Source: Actinomycetospora termitidis
GTDB lineage: Bacteria; Actinomycetota; Actinomycetes; Mycobacteriales; Pseudonocardiaceae
Length of the DNA stretch: 64,000 nucleotides
Reading direction: 5' to 3'
Assembly (NCBI RefSeq): GCF_030286555.1
Contig: NZ_JASVWF010000003.1
Coordinates: 806,001-870,000, forward strand
Shown one piece after another: positions 51,256-57,826 of the stretch. The position numbers and the translations under genes are program-made. A model generated the notes under the pieces. The model was not told the origin of the DNA. It made no database searches and saw nothing but the letters and a program-made list of their open reading frames with translations. Every line of letters begins with the position of its first letter. Position 1 is the stretch's first letter.

Positions 51256-51672
51256 TCAGGCCGGGACGGGGGTGCTGATCGCGGCGACGGCGGCCGTGGC
51301 CACCTGGACGTCCTGCTCGGCGGAGCCGGCGCTGACCCCCACGGCGCCGACGAGGACGCCGTCGCGGTACACGGGGATGCCGCCGCCGAACACGACGAGG
51401 CCGCCGGCGGTCTGCTCCAGGCCGTAGAGCTCCGCGCCCGGCTGGACCAGCGGCATGAGGGCGCCGGTCGGGGCCTCCATGAGGACCGAGGTCCGGGCCT
51501 TGCGCTGCGAGATGTCGATGCTCGCCCGGATGGCGCCGGGCTGGCGGGCGAAGGCGAGCAGGTGCCCGCCGTCGTCGACCACCGCGACGTTCATCGGCTG
51601 GCCGATCGCGTCGGCCTCGGCGAGTCCGGCGTCGAGCGCGGTGCGCGCCTCGGCCAGGGTCAGGCCCGGCAT
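51256..51672 (-). CDS. HbpS/GlcG (DUF336) family protein, first gene of the diol operon
   Basis: The 138-residue protein has the GlcG/HbpS/PduO-C fold: LTLAEARTALDAGLAEADAI, NVAVVDDGGHLLAFARQPGA, and the closing FGGGIPVYRDGVLVGAVGVS. Members bind haem or corrinoids; the homologous C-terminal domain of PduO is linked to diol metabolism, which fits this position. It lacks a signal peptide. A strong GGAGGT precedes the ATG. The operon promoter should lie in the 200 bp upstream, before the repeat mosaic. Confidence 0.9.
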   Translation of the reverse strand: MPGLTLAEARTALDAGLAEADAIGQPMNVAVVDDGGHLLAFARQPGAIRASIDISQRKARTSVLMEAPTGALMPLVQPGAELYGLEQTAGGLVVFGGGIPVYRDGVLVGAVGVSAGSAEQDVQVATAAVAAISTPVPA

Positions 51673-51879
51673 GGATACCTCCAGGGGTCACGGAGCGCCA
51701 CGGAGGCTGGGCCGATCACGTGGCGGGAGGGGCGGTGTGCCCGACGACACGACGGTAGGAGTGCGGACCGTCACGAACCACGGGGAGTGTCCCCACCTCC
51801 GGCCGTGGGGGATCTCCCGTAGCCCGGCCGGGCCAGCGGGGTGCGCCTGCCGTGGGGGACCCGCCGACCGGGTGGCCAC
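51673..51879. promoter_or_regulatory. Probable promoter region of the diol dehydratase operon
   Basis: About 200 bp upstream of the HbpS-like gene hold short palindromes: GGGGA-GTG-TCCCC at about 51781, and GGCCGTGGGGGATCTCCC near 51802 with a second CCGTGGGGGA copy near 51850. These could be regulator sites. No cobalamin-riboswitch box or clear -10/-35 pair was found. Confidence 0.4.
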
Positions 51880-51906
51880 CTTGTCGCGGGGAATCAGCAC
51901 GACAAG
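51880..51906. repeat. Truncated A element of the palindromic mosaic
   Basis: CTTGTCG (51880-51886) and CGACAAG (51900-51906) frame CGGGGAATCAGCA. It matches the left end of the 91-bp A elements at 52079 and 52348 joined directly to a right-end half, so it appears internally deleted. Confidence 0.7.
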
Positions 51907-51967
51907 TGCGCACTGTGCGTCGGAGAGCCGCTGTGAGCTGTGGGCCGTGGGGACGCGTGGAGATCAA

Positions 51968-52016
51968 CGAGCACCCTCGGCGACCGGCCGGCCATCCGCA
52001 CCACCGCAGGTGCTCG
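51968..52016. repeat. B element, copy 1
   Basis: CGAGCACC (51968-51975) pairs with GGTGCTCG (52009-52016). The unit, including CGAGCACCCTCGGCG and ACCGCAGGTGCTCGCTCG, is repeated at 52199-52246. Confidence 0.7.
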
Positions 52017-52078
52017 CTCGACGCCCTGTCGGGTCACCGCAGACCCCGGTGGGTCACCTCGGCACCCCCCGCCGCCAC

Positions 52079-52169
52079 CTTGTCGCGGGGAATTGACCGC
52101 CACCGCTCACCTTGTCACTGGGAATCCCCACGACAAGCCACGCACCCGCCGTCAGGAACCCGCGACAAG
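52079..52169. repeat. A element, copy 2 (91-bp nested palindrome)
   Basis: Perfect 11-bp terminal inverted repeats CTTGTCGCGGG and CCCGCGACAAG enclose an inner imperfect palindrome (CTTGTCACTGGG ... CCCCACGACAAG). It is nearly identical to the copy at 52348-52438. Confidence 0.8.
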
Positions 52170-52198
52170 ACGCGTCGGCGGGGACCCGGGAAGACCAA

Positions 52199-52246
52199 CG
52201 AGCACCCTCGGCGGTCCCCGGACGTCTGGACCACCGCAGGTGCTCG
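52199..52246. repeat. B element, copy 2
   Basis: CGAGCACC (52199-52206) and GGTGCTCG (52239-52246) are the arms; the loop differs from copy 1 while the outer flanks are conserved. Confidence 0.7.
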
Positions 52247-52257
52247 CTCGACGCCCT

Positions 52258-52337
52258 GGCGGCCACCCCGGACCCCTGGCGGCCACCCCGGACCCCCGGC
52301 GGCCACCCCGGACCCCTGGCGGCCACCCCGGACCCCC
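52258..52337. repeat. Four tandem 20-bp repeats
   Basis: Four head-to-tail units of GGCGGCCACCCCGGACCCCY differ only in the last base, which alternates T, C, T, C. This implies duplication of a 40-bp dimer. The unit contains the GCCACC word that also precedes each A element. Confidence 0.9.
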
Positions 52338-52347
52338 GGGCCGCCAC

Positions 52348-52438
52348 CTTGTCGCGGGGAATCGACCGCCACCGCTCACCTTGTCACTGGGAATCCCCAC
52401 GACAAGCCGCGCACCCGCCGTCGGGAACCCGCGACAAG
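52348..52438. repeat. A element, copy 3 (91-bp nested palindrome)
   Basis: It has the same 91-bp length and the same 11-bp terminal inverted repeats as copy 2, with only a few substitutions. It lies 54 bp downstream of the gntR stop codon. Confidence 0.8.
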
Positions 52439-52456
52439 CCGCGGCCGACCGACACG

Positions 52457-52479
52457 TGTCGCGGCGAACCACCGCGACA
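52457..52479. terminator. TGTCGCGG palindrome after gntR
   Basis: TGTCGCGG and CCGCGACA are perfect 8-bp arms with a 7-nt loop, 13 bp beyond the gntR stop. It may be the gntR terminator; it repeats the core word of the A elements. Confidence 0.5.
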
Positions 52480-52491
52480 GGTCCCGGCCCC

Positions 52492-53145
52492 CTACCGCCC
52501 CAGCACCGCCGTGCGGGTCGCGTCGAGGTGTTCGGAGAGCCGGCCGTGCGCCTCGCGGGACCGGTCGGGGCCGAGGGCCGCGAGGATCGCCTCGTGCTGA
52601 CCGAGGATCTCCTGGGCCCGCGCGGGACCGTGGCCGAGCATCGACCCGAGGTTCATGCGCAGCTGGCGGTCACGGAGCGAGTGGTACAGCTCGGAGAGGA
52701 TCGGATTGCCGGCGCTCTCGACGAGCACCGTGTGGAACCGGCGGTCGCCCTCGGCGAAGGCACGCTCGTCCCCGGCGACGAAGGCCGCGCGCTGCTCGGT
52801 GAGCACGTCGCGCAGCCGGTCGACCACCGCCGCGCGCTCCGCCTCCGGGGCCGCGCAGAGCTTGGTCACCGCGTGGCCCTCGACGAGCTCGCGGGCCTCG
52901 AGCACCGCCTCGACCTCGGCCGGTGACACCGCGACCACGAGCGCGCCACGTTTCGGGAACAGCCGCAGCAGGCCCTCGGCCTCGAGACGGAGGAAGGCCT
53001 CGCGGACCGGCGTGCGGCTCATCGCGAGTGCCTCGGCGACCTGCCCCTCGCTGATCAGGTCCCCACCGGGCAGCGTCCCGTCCAGGATGCCGGCCTTCGT
53101 GTGCTGGTAAGCACGTTCCTTCGCCGAGAGCCCTGCTCGCGTCAC
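52492..53145 (-). CDS. GntR-family (FCD-type) transcriptional regulator
   Basis: The 217-residue protein has the GntR winged HTH (GQVAEALAMSRTPVREAFLR, LEAEGLLRLFPKRGALVVAV) and an all-helical FCD effector domain (LEARELVEGHAVTKLCAAPE, FHTVLVESAGNPILSELYHS). FCD regulators sense organic acids. I start at the GTG at 53145; an ATG at 53223 inside the upstream palindrome is in frame but less likely. It diverges from the HATPase-LuxR gene and lies next to the diol operon, so either is a possible target. Confidence 0.9.
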   Translation of the reverse strand: MTRAGLSAKERAYQHTKAGILDGTLPGGDLISEGQVAEALAMSRTPVREAFLRLEAEGLLRLFPKRGALVVAVSPAEVEAVLEARELVEGHAVTKLCAAPEAERAAVVDRLRDVLTEQRAAFVAGDERAFAEGDRRFHTVLVESAGNPILSELYHSLRDRQLRMNLGSMLGHGPARAQEILGQHEAILAALGPDRSREAHGRLSEHLDATRTAVLGR

Positions 53146-53216
53146 GTCACCACCCGCGGACCCGGTCCCGCGGGCACCTTGCCCGTCGGCCGCTGTGACC
53201 CTACTCTCGCCGCATT

Positions 53217-53235
53217 GATGCATCTTGTATGCATC
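53217..53235. promoter_or_regulatory. Probable GntR operator
   Basis: GATGCAT-CTTGT-ATGCATC is a perfect 7-bp inverted repeat in the divergent region of gntR and the LuxR-type gene, in an AT-rich stretch that probably holds the promoters. Confidence 0.55.
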
Positions 53236-53266
53236 CGTTCGGGGGTCAGGTCCGAGGAGGACGCGC

Positions 53267-54739
53267 ATGACGACGATGTCGGTGCCGCACGGGATCGACA
53301 CCCCGTCGACGATCGAGCCCGGCGCGATCGCAGCGGACGGCACCGGCACGGGGTCCCTGCTCGGCCGGGTGGTGGCGCAGCTGCGGGCCGTCACCCGCGC
53401 GCGCTCGGCGTGGGTCGTCCGGGTCGACGAGGCCGCCGGCACCTGGACCGTCGACGTCGGCGAGGGCCGCGGGACCCCGCCGGAGACCCTGCTCGCCGCC
53501 GTCGTCCGCGACCGCGCGCCGGCCGTCGTCGCGACCGACGACCTGGTCGTGCTGGCGGTCCCGGTGCGCCGCGGGCCGCGGCTGGTCGGGGTGTGCGCGG
53601 TGGCCACCGACGACGGCGACCTGTCCCCCGCCGACCGCGGGCTCGCCGAGCTGTTCGCCGACTACGCCGCGCTGGCGCTGGCCGACCACGGCCCGCTGGC
53701 CGGGCGCAGCCTGCCCGAGGCGATCCGCCAGGAACTCGCGTGGGCCGAGCTCGCCGGGGTGCCGCGCACCGACCTCGTCACCGTCGGCTCCGGCACCCTG
53801 GACGGTGCGCGCGCCGAGGAGATCTTCCGGGTCGTGCAGGAGGCCCTGGTCAACGTCGTCGCCCACGCGGGTGCGGGCCGCGTCCAGGTCGGCATCATGC
53901 ACGGGCCCGGGACGGTGACGGTCCTGGTCGAGGACGACGGCCGCGGCTTCGATGCGACCCGGCACGGCGGGCTGCACGAGGCGGCGTCCACCGCACAGCT
54001 CGGCCTCGCGGCGATGGCGGCCCGGGCGCGGCGCCTCGACGGCGAGCTCGAGATCGACAGCGGCGCGGGCCGCGGCACCCTGCTCCGGCTGACGGTGCCG
54101 TGCGGCCCCGAGCCCGCCGCACCCGGCCGGCCACGACCCTCGGTGCTCGTGGCGGCGGAGCGCCCGGTGGTGCGCGCCGGTGTCGTGCGCCAGCTGCAGC
54201 TCGGCGCCCCGGAGCTCGGGATGGTCTCCGAGGTCGACCTCGGCACCACCCACGACCTCGCCGCCGCCTGTCGCCTGCTCGGCCCCGACGTGCTCGTCGT
54301 CGAGCCCGAGGTGCTGCCCGCGGACCTCGCGGGCGCCCTGGAGCGCCTCGCCGAGCTCCCCCACGCCCCCGCCGTCGTGCTGCTCGACGACGGCCGGGCC
54401 GACCACGCGCTGCGCACCGCGGTCGCGGCGGGCGCGAAGGGCTGCGTCGGGCCGGACGACGCCGAGCGCCTGGTCGAGGTCGTCGCCACGGCCGGGCGCG
54501 GCGAGTCGTCGTTCGGCCCCGAGCAGCTCGGGCGGCTGGCCGCGGCGCCCCGCACGACCGGCATCACCGCGCGGGAGCGCGAGGTCTGCGAGCTCGTCGC
54601 CCGCGGCATGACCGACCGCCAGATCGCGTCCGCCCTGCACATCTCGGCGAAGACGGTCGAGAAGCACGTCGGCTCGCTGCTGCGCAAGACCGGGGCGCGC
54701 AACCGGACGATGCTGGTCGGGGCCGTGACCCGGTCCTGA
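53267..54739 (+). CDS. GAF-HATPase-pseudoreceiver-LuxR fusion regulator
   Basis: The 490-residue protein joins a GAF-like domain (~25-145), a histidine-kinase-type ATPase, a receiver-like domain and a LuxR HTH. The ATPase has N-box EEIFRVVQEALVNVVAHAGA, G1 VEDDGRGFD and LGLAAMAARA. The dimerisation helix with the phospho-accepting His is absent between GAF and ATPase. The receiver has lost its acidic pair (VLVAAERPVV), has Glu where the phospho-Asp should be (LVVEPEVL), and lacks the switch Thr. The HTH is intact (ITAREREVCELVARGMTDRQ, HISAKTVEKHVGSLLRKTGA). GAGGAGG precedes the ATG. It probably senses a small molecule without phosphotransfer and may control the nearby diol operon. Confidence 0.85.
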   Translation: MTTMSVPHGIDTPSTIEPGAIAADGTGTGSLLGRVVAQLRAVTRARSAWVVRVDEAAGTWTVDVGEGRGTPPETLLAAVVRDRAPAVVATDDLVVLAVPVRRGPRLVGVCAVATDDGDLSPADRGLAELFADYAALALADHGPLAGRSLPEAIRQELAWAELAGVPRTDLVTVGSGTLDGARAEEIFRVVQEALVNVVAHAGAGRVQVGIMHGPGTVTVLVEDDGRGFDATRHGGLHEAASTAQLGLAAMAARARRLDGELEIDSGAGRGTLLRLTVPCGPEPAAPGRPRPSVLVAAERPVVRAGVVRQLQLGAPELGMVSEVDLGTTHDLAAACRLLGPDVLVVEPEVLPADLAGALERLAELPHAPAVVLLDDGRADHALRTAVAAGAKGCVGPDDAERLVEVVATAGRGESSFGPEQLGRLAAAPRTTGITAREREVCELVARGMTDRQIASALHISAKTVEKHVGSLLRKTGARNRTMLVGAVTRS

Positions 54740-54744
54740 CGCCG

Positions 54745-55731
54745 CTACAGACCCACCGCGCCGCGGGCGATCCCGACGGCGGCCGACACGCCGCGCACCG
54801 GGCTGAAGCGGTCGGACGCCTCGGTCAGCGCGGTCCACTCGTCGGGGGTCAGCACGATCTCCGCCGCGGCGCAGTTGCTCTCCAGCTGCTCGACGCTCGA
54901 GGCGCCAGGGATCGCCACGACCTCCGGACGGTGGATCGTCCAGGCCAGCGCGACCTGCGAGGGCGTCGCGTCGTGGGCGTCGGCGACCTCGCGCAGCACG
55001 TCGAGCAGCGGCTGGGCGCGCCGCAGCGACTCGGGCAGGAACAGCGGGTTGATCTGCCGGACACGGTTGGCCGGCCGGTGGTCCACGTCGAACTTGCCCG
55101 AGAGCAGGCCCTGTGCGAGCGGGCTGTAGGCGATGATCGCCCGCCCCGCCTCGGCGGCGTAGGGCAGCAGCTCGCGCTCGGGGTCGCGCGAGACCAGGCT
55201 GTAGGACACCTGGTTGGAGATCACCCGCGAGCCGAGCGCGGTCTCCGCGTCCTGCCAGCGGTCCAGCGAGTAGTTCGACACCCCGACCTCGTCGACGACG
55301 CCGGCCGCCTGCAGCGTCCGCATCCCCGGCATCGTCCGGCGATCGCCGATCAGCGGGTTCGGCTGGTGGACCTGGTAGAGGTCGAGCGGGCGGCGCACCC
55401 GGCCCGAGCTGGCGACACCGCGCTGCTCGACCACCGGCCCGATCGGCAGGACCGGGAACACCTTGGACGCGACGACGGTCGTGGCCGGGTCGGCGTCCGC
55501 GCGGTCCAGGGCGTCGCCGAGGATGCGCTCGCTGCGGCCGAAGCCGTACACCTCCGCGGTGTCGAAGACGGTGATCCCCAGCTCGAGGGCGCGCTTCACG
55601 ATCCGCGCGGCCTCGGAGTCGGGGCCCGAGGTGTAGTCGCCGCCGTAGCCCCACTCGGCCGACCCGAACTGCCAGGTGCCCAGCCCGATGGCCGACCAGC
55701 GCTTCGCCGTCGGCAGATCCAGATGACGCAT
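54745..55731 (-). CDS. Aldo/keto reductase
   Basis: The 328-residue TIM-barrel NADPH oxidoreductase shows the AKR catalytic residues: Asp and Tyr in VFDTAEVYGFGRSERILG, Lys in TTVVASKVFP, and the His in DLYQVHQPNP. The cofactor site is VVAIPGASSVEQLESN. It belongs to the AKR11/13-like bacterial group. Converging on the regulator gene and near the diol operon, it could reduce 3-hydroxypropionaldehyde or propionaldehyde, but no direct evidence exists. It has its own ATG and no clear operon partner. Confidence 0.92.
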   Translation of the reverse strand: MRHLDLPTAKRWSAIGLGTWQFGSAEWGYGGDYTSGPDSEAARIVKRALELGITVFDTAEVYGFGRSERILGDALDRADADPATTVVASKVFPVLPIGPVVEQRGVASSGRVRRPLDLYQVHQPNPLIGDRRTMPGMRTLQAAGVVDEVGVSNYSLDRWQDAETALGSRVISNQVSYSLVSRDPERELLPYAAEAGRAIIAYSPLAQGLLSGKFDVDHRPANRVRQINPLFLPESLRRAQPLLDVLREVADAHDATPSQVALAWTIHRPEVVAIPGASSVEQLESNCAAAEIVLTPDEWTALTEASDRFSPVRGVSAAVGIARGAVGL

Positions 55732-55740
55732 GCCTCCTGA

Positions 55741-56655
55741 TTACCCGATGGCTGCGACGACGTCCGCCGACGGGAGGGACTCCAGACAGGCGGGACCCGT
55801 CGTCGACAACGGGCAGTGCCCGTCCCACCAGCAGACCTGCTCGGTGATCGCGGTCGGCAGGCGGTGCGGGCAGTCCGGACCTCCCTGGAGGTTGCGGCCC
55901 TCCTCGAGCCCGTACCGCAGCGCGAGCGTCGGCCCGAACAGCCCCACCGTCGGCGCTCCCACGGCCGCCGCCATCCGCACCGGTCCGGTGTCCCCACCGA
56001 CCACGACGCCCCCCGCGCGGCCCACGGCCGCGAACCGCGCGGCGAGCGTGCGCAGGTCAGTGGGCTCCCAGGTCGGCACTCCCTCGACCGGGGTCACGGA
56101 CACCACCGGCCGGCCGGCCAGACGCTCCACCAGCTCATGCCACCACGGCCACCGTTTGACTGCCATGCCGGCGTCCGGAACCAGCACGACGGTGCCGGAC
56201 TCGGCGTCGGGCAGGCGCTCGTCGTCGCCGAGCACGATCCGCGGCGGTCGCGGCGGCCCCGGGATCACGCCCTCGGTCACGAGGATGCGCTGGTAGCGCT
56301 CCCCCACCAGCTCGTCGGCCGGCGGCGAGCGCCACAGGTTGGTCACCGCCCGCGTCCCGCGCGCGGCGGCGTCGTCGTCGACGAGGTCGCCGATGCCGTC
56401 GAAGCGGGTGGTGCAGACGACGAGGTCGGGTGTCAGCTCCTCCAGGGCCTTCCCGACGGCGGGTCGCTCCGCGTGCTTCTCGGCGGTCCGCGCCGCCGTG
56501 ACCGCCGGGTCGCGCTCCAGCAGGACGGCACCGGGCGCGTGGGTGAGCACGACCAGCTCGCCGCCCGGGTCGGCGTCCGCAAGGGCGTGGATCGTCGGGA
56601 GGACCATGATCAGGTCGCCCAGCCCACCGAGGAGGTCGACGACGAGGGTCCTCAC
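55741..56655 (-). CDS. Glycosyltransferase family 9 (heptosyltransferase-like)
   Basis: The 304-residue protein has the GT9 N-terminal signature LVVDLLGGLGDLIMVLPTIH and C-terminal nucleotide-sugar site VVVGGDTGPVRMAAAVGAPT followed by VGLFGPT. In Gram-negative bacteria GT9 enzymes add heptose to LPS; in actinobacteria their acceptors are unknown surface glycans. The cysteine-rich end (GGPDCPHRLPTAITEQVCWW) resembles the usual metal-like cluster of this subgroup. It overlaps the GT4 gene by GTGA. A second GT9 gene lies 3 kb to the right on the other strand. Confidence 0.88.
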   Translation of the reverse strand: MRTLVVDLLGGLGDLIMVLPTIHALADADPGGELVVLTHAPGAVLLERDPAVTAARTAEKHAERPAVGKALEELTPDLVVCTTRFDGIGDLVDDDAAARGTRAVTNLWRSPPADELVGERYQRILVTEGVIPGPPRPPRIVLGDDERLPDAESGTVVLVPDAGMAVKRWPWWHELVERLAGRPVVSVTPVEGVPTWEPTDLRTLAARFAAVGRAGGVVVGGDTGPVRMAAAVGAPTVGLFGPTLALRYGLEEGRNLQGGPDCPHRLPTAITEQVCWWDGHCPLSTTGPACLESLPSADVVAAIG

Positions 56656-57749
56656 GCGAGCCCCGCGTACAGCTCGTGGTGGCACGCGGCCAGCGTCTGC
56701 CAGTCCCGCCCGTCGAGCAGGGACCGCCCGCCGGCGGCCACCCGCGCGGCGAGCGCGGGATCGTCCAGGAGCCGGCGCAGGGCCGTGACGAGGACGTCGA
56801 CGTCGCGCACGGCGGGGGCGACCACGACGGTCTCGCCGTCGACCAGCTCGGTGTCGGACGCGAGCTGCGTGACGATCGTCGGGAGCCCGTGGTCGAACGC
56901 CGCGAGCAGCGCCCCGCTCTTCGTCGTGGCGCCCGCGGTGAACGGGAACGCGGCGAGGTCGGCGGCGGCCAGGGCGGACGAGACCTCGTCGGCGGGCAGG
57001 TGCCCGGTGATCGTGACCCGGTCGGTCGCACCGGCGTCGGCGACGTGCTTCGTGAGCTCCGCGCGGAACGCGGCCGCCTCGTCGTCGGGAAGGGCCAGGG
57101 AGGTGAACCCCCCGACGATCAGCAGGTGCAGCCGCGGGTGCTCGCCCGCGAGCCGCGCCACCGCGTCGATCAGGTACCGCAGCCCCTTCACGGGGTGCAC
57201 GAAGCCGAAGAAGACGACGACCTGCGCGTTCTCCGCGATCCTCAGCCGGCGTCGGGTGGTGGCGCGGTCCGCGTCCGGCGCGACCACCACGTTCGGCGGG
57301 ATCGGGAGGCGCAGCACCTGCGCGCGGGGGTGGCGGCGGCGCAGGGCCTCCTCGTGGGCGCCGTTCGTGGTGATCACGGTGGCGCTGCGCGGGACGAGGC
57401 GCCCACTCTCGGCGTCGGCGAGCCCCAGACGCGCGGGCAGGCGCCACGGGCGGGGGGACCACCAGCCGTACTCGTGCACCGTCGTCACGAGCGGGGCCCG
57501 GACGAGGTCGCCGAGCAGCCCGGGCCAGCTGGAGAACCGGTAGGCCGACGGCGCGAACTGCAGGTGCACGACGTCGGCGCCGCGCGCGGCCCGGGCGGCG
57601 GCCAGGGCCCCACGCGGGCCGGGATCCACGGGGACGTCGCGCACGACGGTGCCGTGCTCGCGCAGCGCGGCGACGAGACGCGCGGTGTAGTCGGCGACGC
57701 CGTCGTGGGCGGGGTCGGCGCGGCCGTGGAGCATGGCGACTTCGGGCAC
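56652..57749 (-). CDS. Glycosyltransferase family 4
   Basis: The 365-residue GT-B enzyme shows the N-terminal DGVADYTARLVAALREHG, central VVVFFGFVHPVKGLRYLIDA and the C-terminal acidic EX7E-like region FPFTAGATTKSGALLAAFDH. The sugar donor and acceptor are unknown. It is first in a two-gene operon with GT9. The GTG start has only a weak ribosome site; an ATG five codons later (MLHGRADP) is the alternative. Its context next to secreted cell-surface proteins suggests an envelope polysaccharide or glycoprotein. Confidence 0.88.
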   Translation of the reverse strand: MPEVAMLHGRADPAHDGVADYTARLVAALREHGTVVRDVPVDPGPRGALAAARAARGADVVHLQFAPSAYRFSSWPGLLGDLVRAPLVTTVHEYGWWSPRPWRLPARLGLADAESGRLVPRSATVITTNGAHEEALRRRHPRAQVLRLPIPPNVVVAPDADRATTRRRLRIAENAQVVVFFGFVHPVKGLRYLIDAVARLAGEHPRLHLLIVGGFTSLALPDDEAAAFRAELTKHVADAGATDRVTITGHLPADEVSSALAAADLAAFPFTAGATTKSGALLAAFDHGLPTIVTQLASDTELVDGETVVVAPAVRDVDVLVTALRRLLDDPALAARVAAGGRSLLDGRDWQTLAACHHELYAGLA

Positions 57750-57776
57750 GCGGAGTAGTACCCCCGTCGACGCCGG

Positions 57777-57806
57777 ACGGCACCCCCCGAGAGCGGGAGG
57801 TGCCGT
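57777..57806. terminator. Hairpin terminator of the glycine-rich protein gene
   Basis: ACGGCACCCCCC (57777-57788) and GGGAGGTGCCGT (57795-57806) pair with one mismatch around a 6-nt loop, 21 bp beyond the leftward stop. A related GGCACC stem occurs at 61639. Confidence 0.75.
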
Positions 57807-57826
57807 TCGGCCGAAGCGGGTCGTCG

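Noticed and set aside
51673-51880. Cobalamin riboswitch ahead of the diol operon
   Set aside because: I looked for the B12-box core and flanking stems on the minus strand and did not find them. The mutA upstream region is also too short.
52258-52337. CRISPR-like array
   Set aside because: The 20-bp units are directly contiguous without spacers, and no cas genes are present.
51880-52440. Cluster of DnaA boxes / replication origin
   Set aside because: The word is TTGTCGCGG or TTGTCACTG, not TTGTCCACA, and no dnaA, dnaN or parAB genes are near.
51852-52926. Several 300-codon frames across the repeat mosaic
   Set aside because: They consist of translated repeats in different frames and have no ribosome-binding sites or domains.
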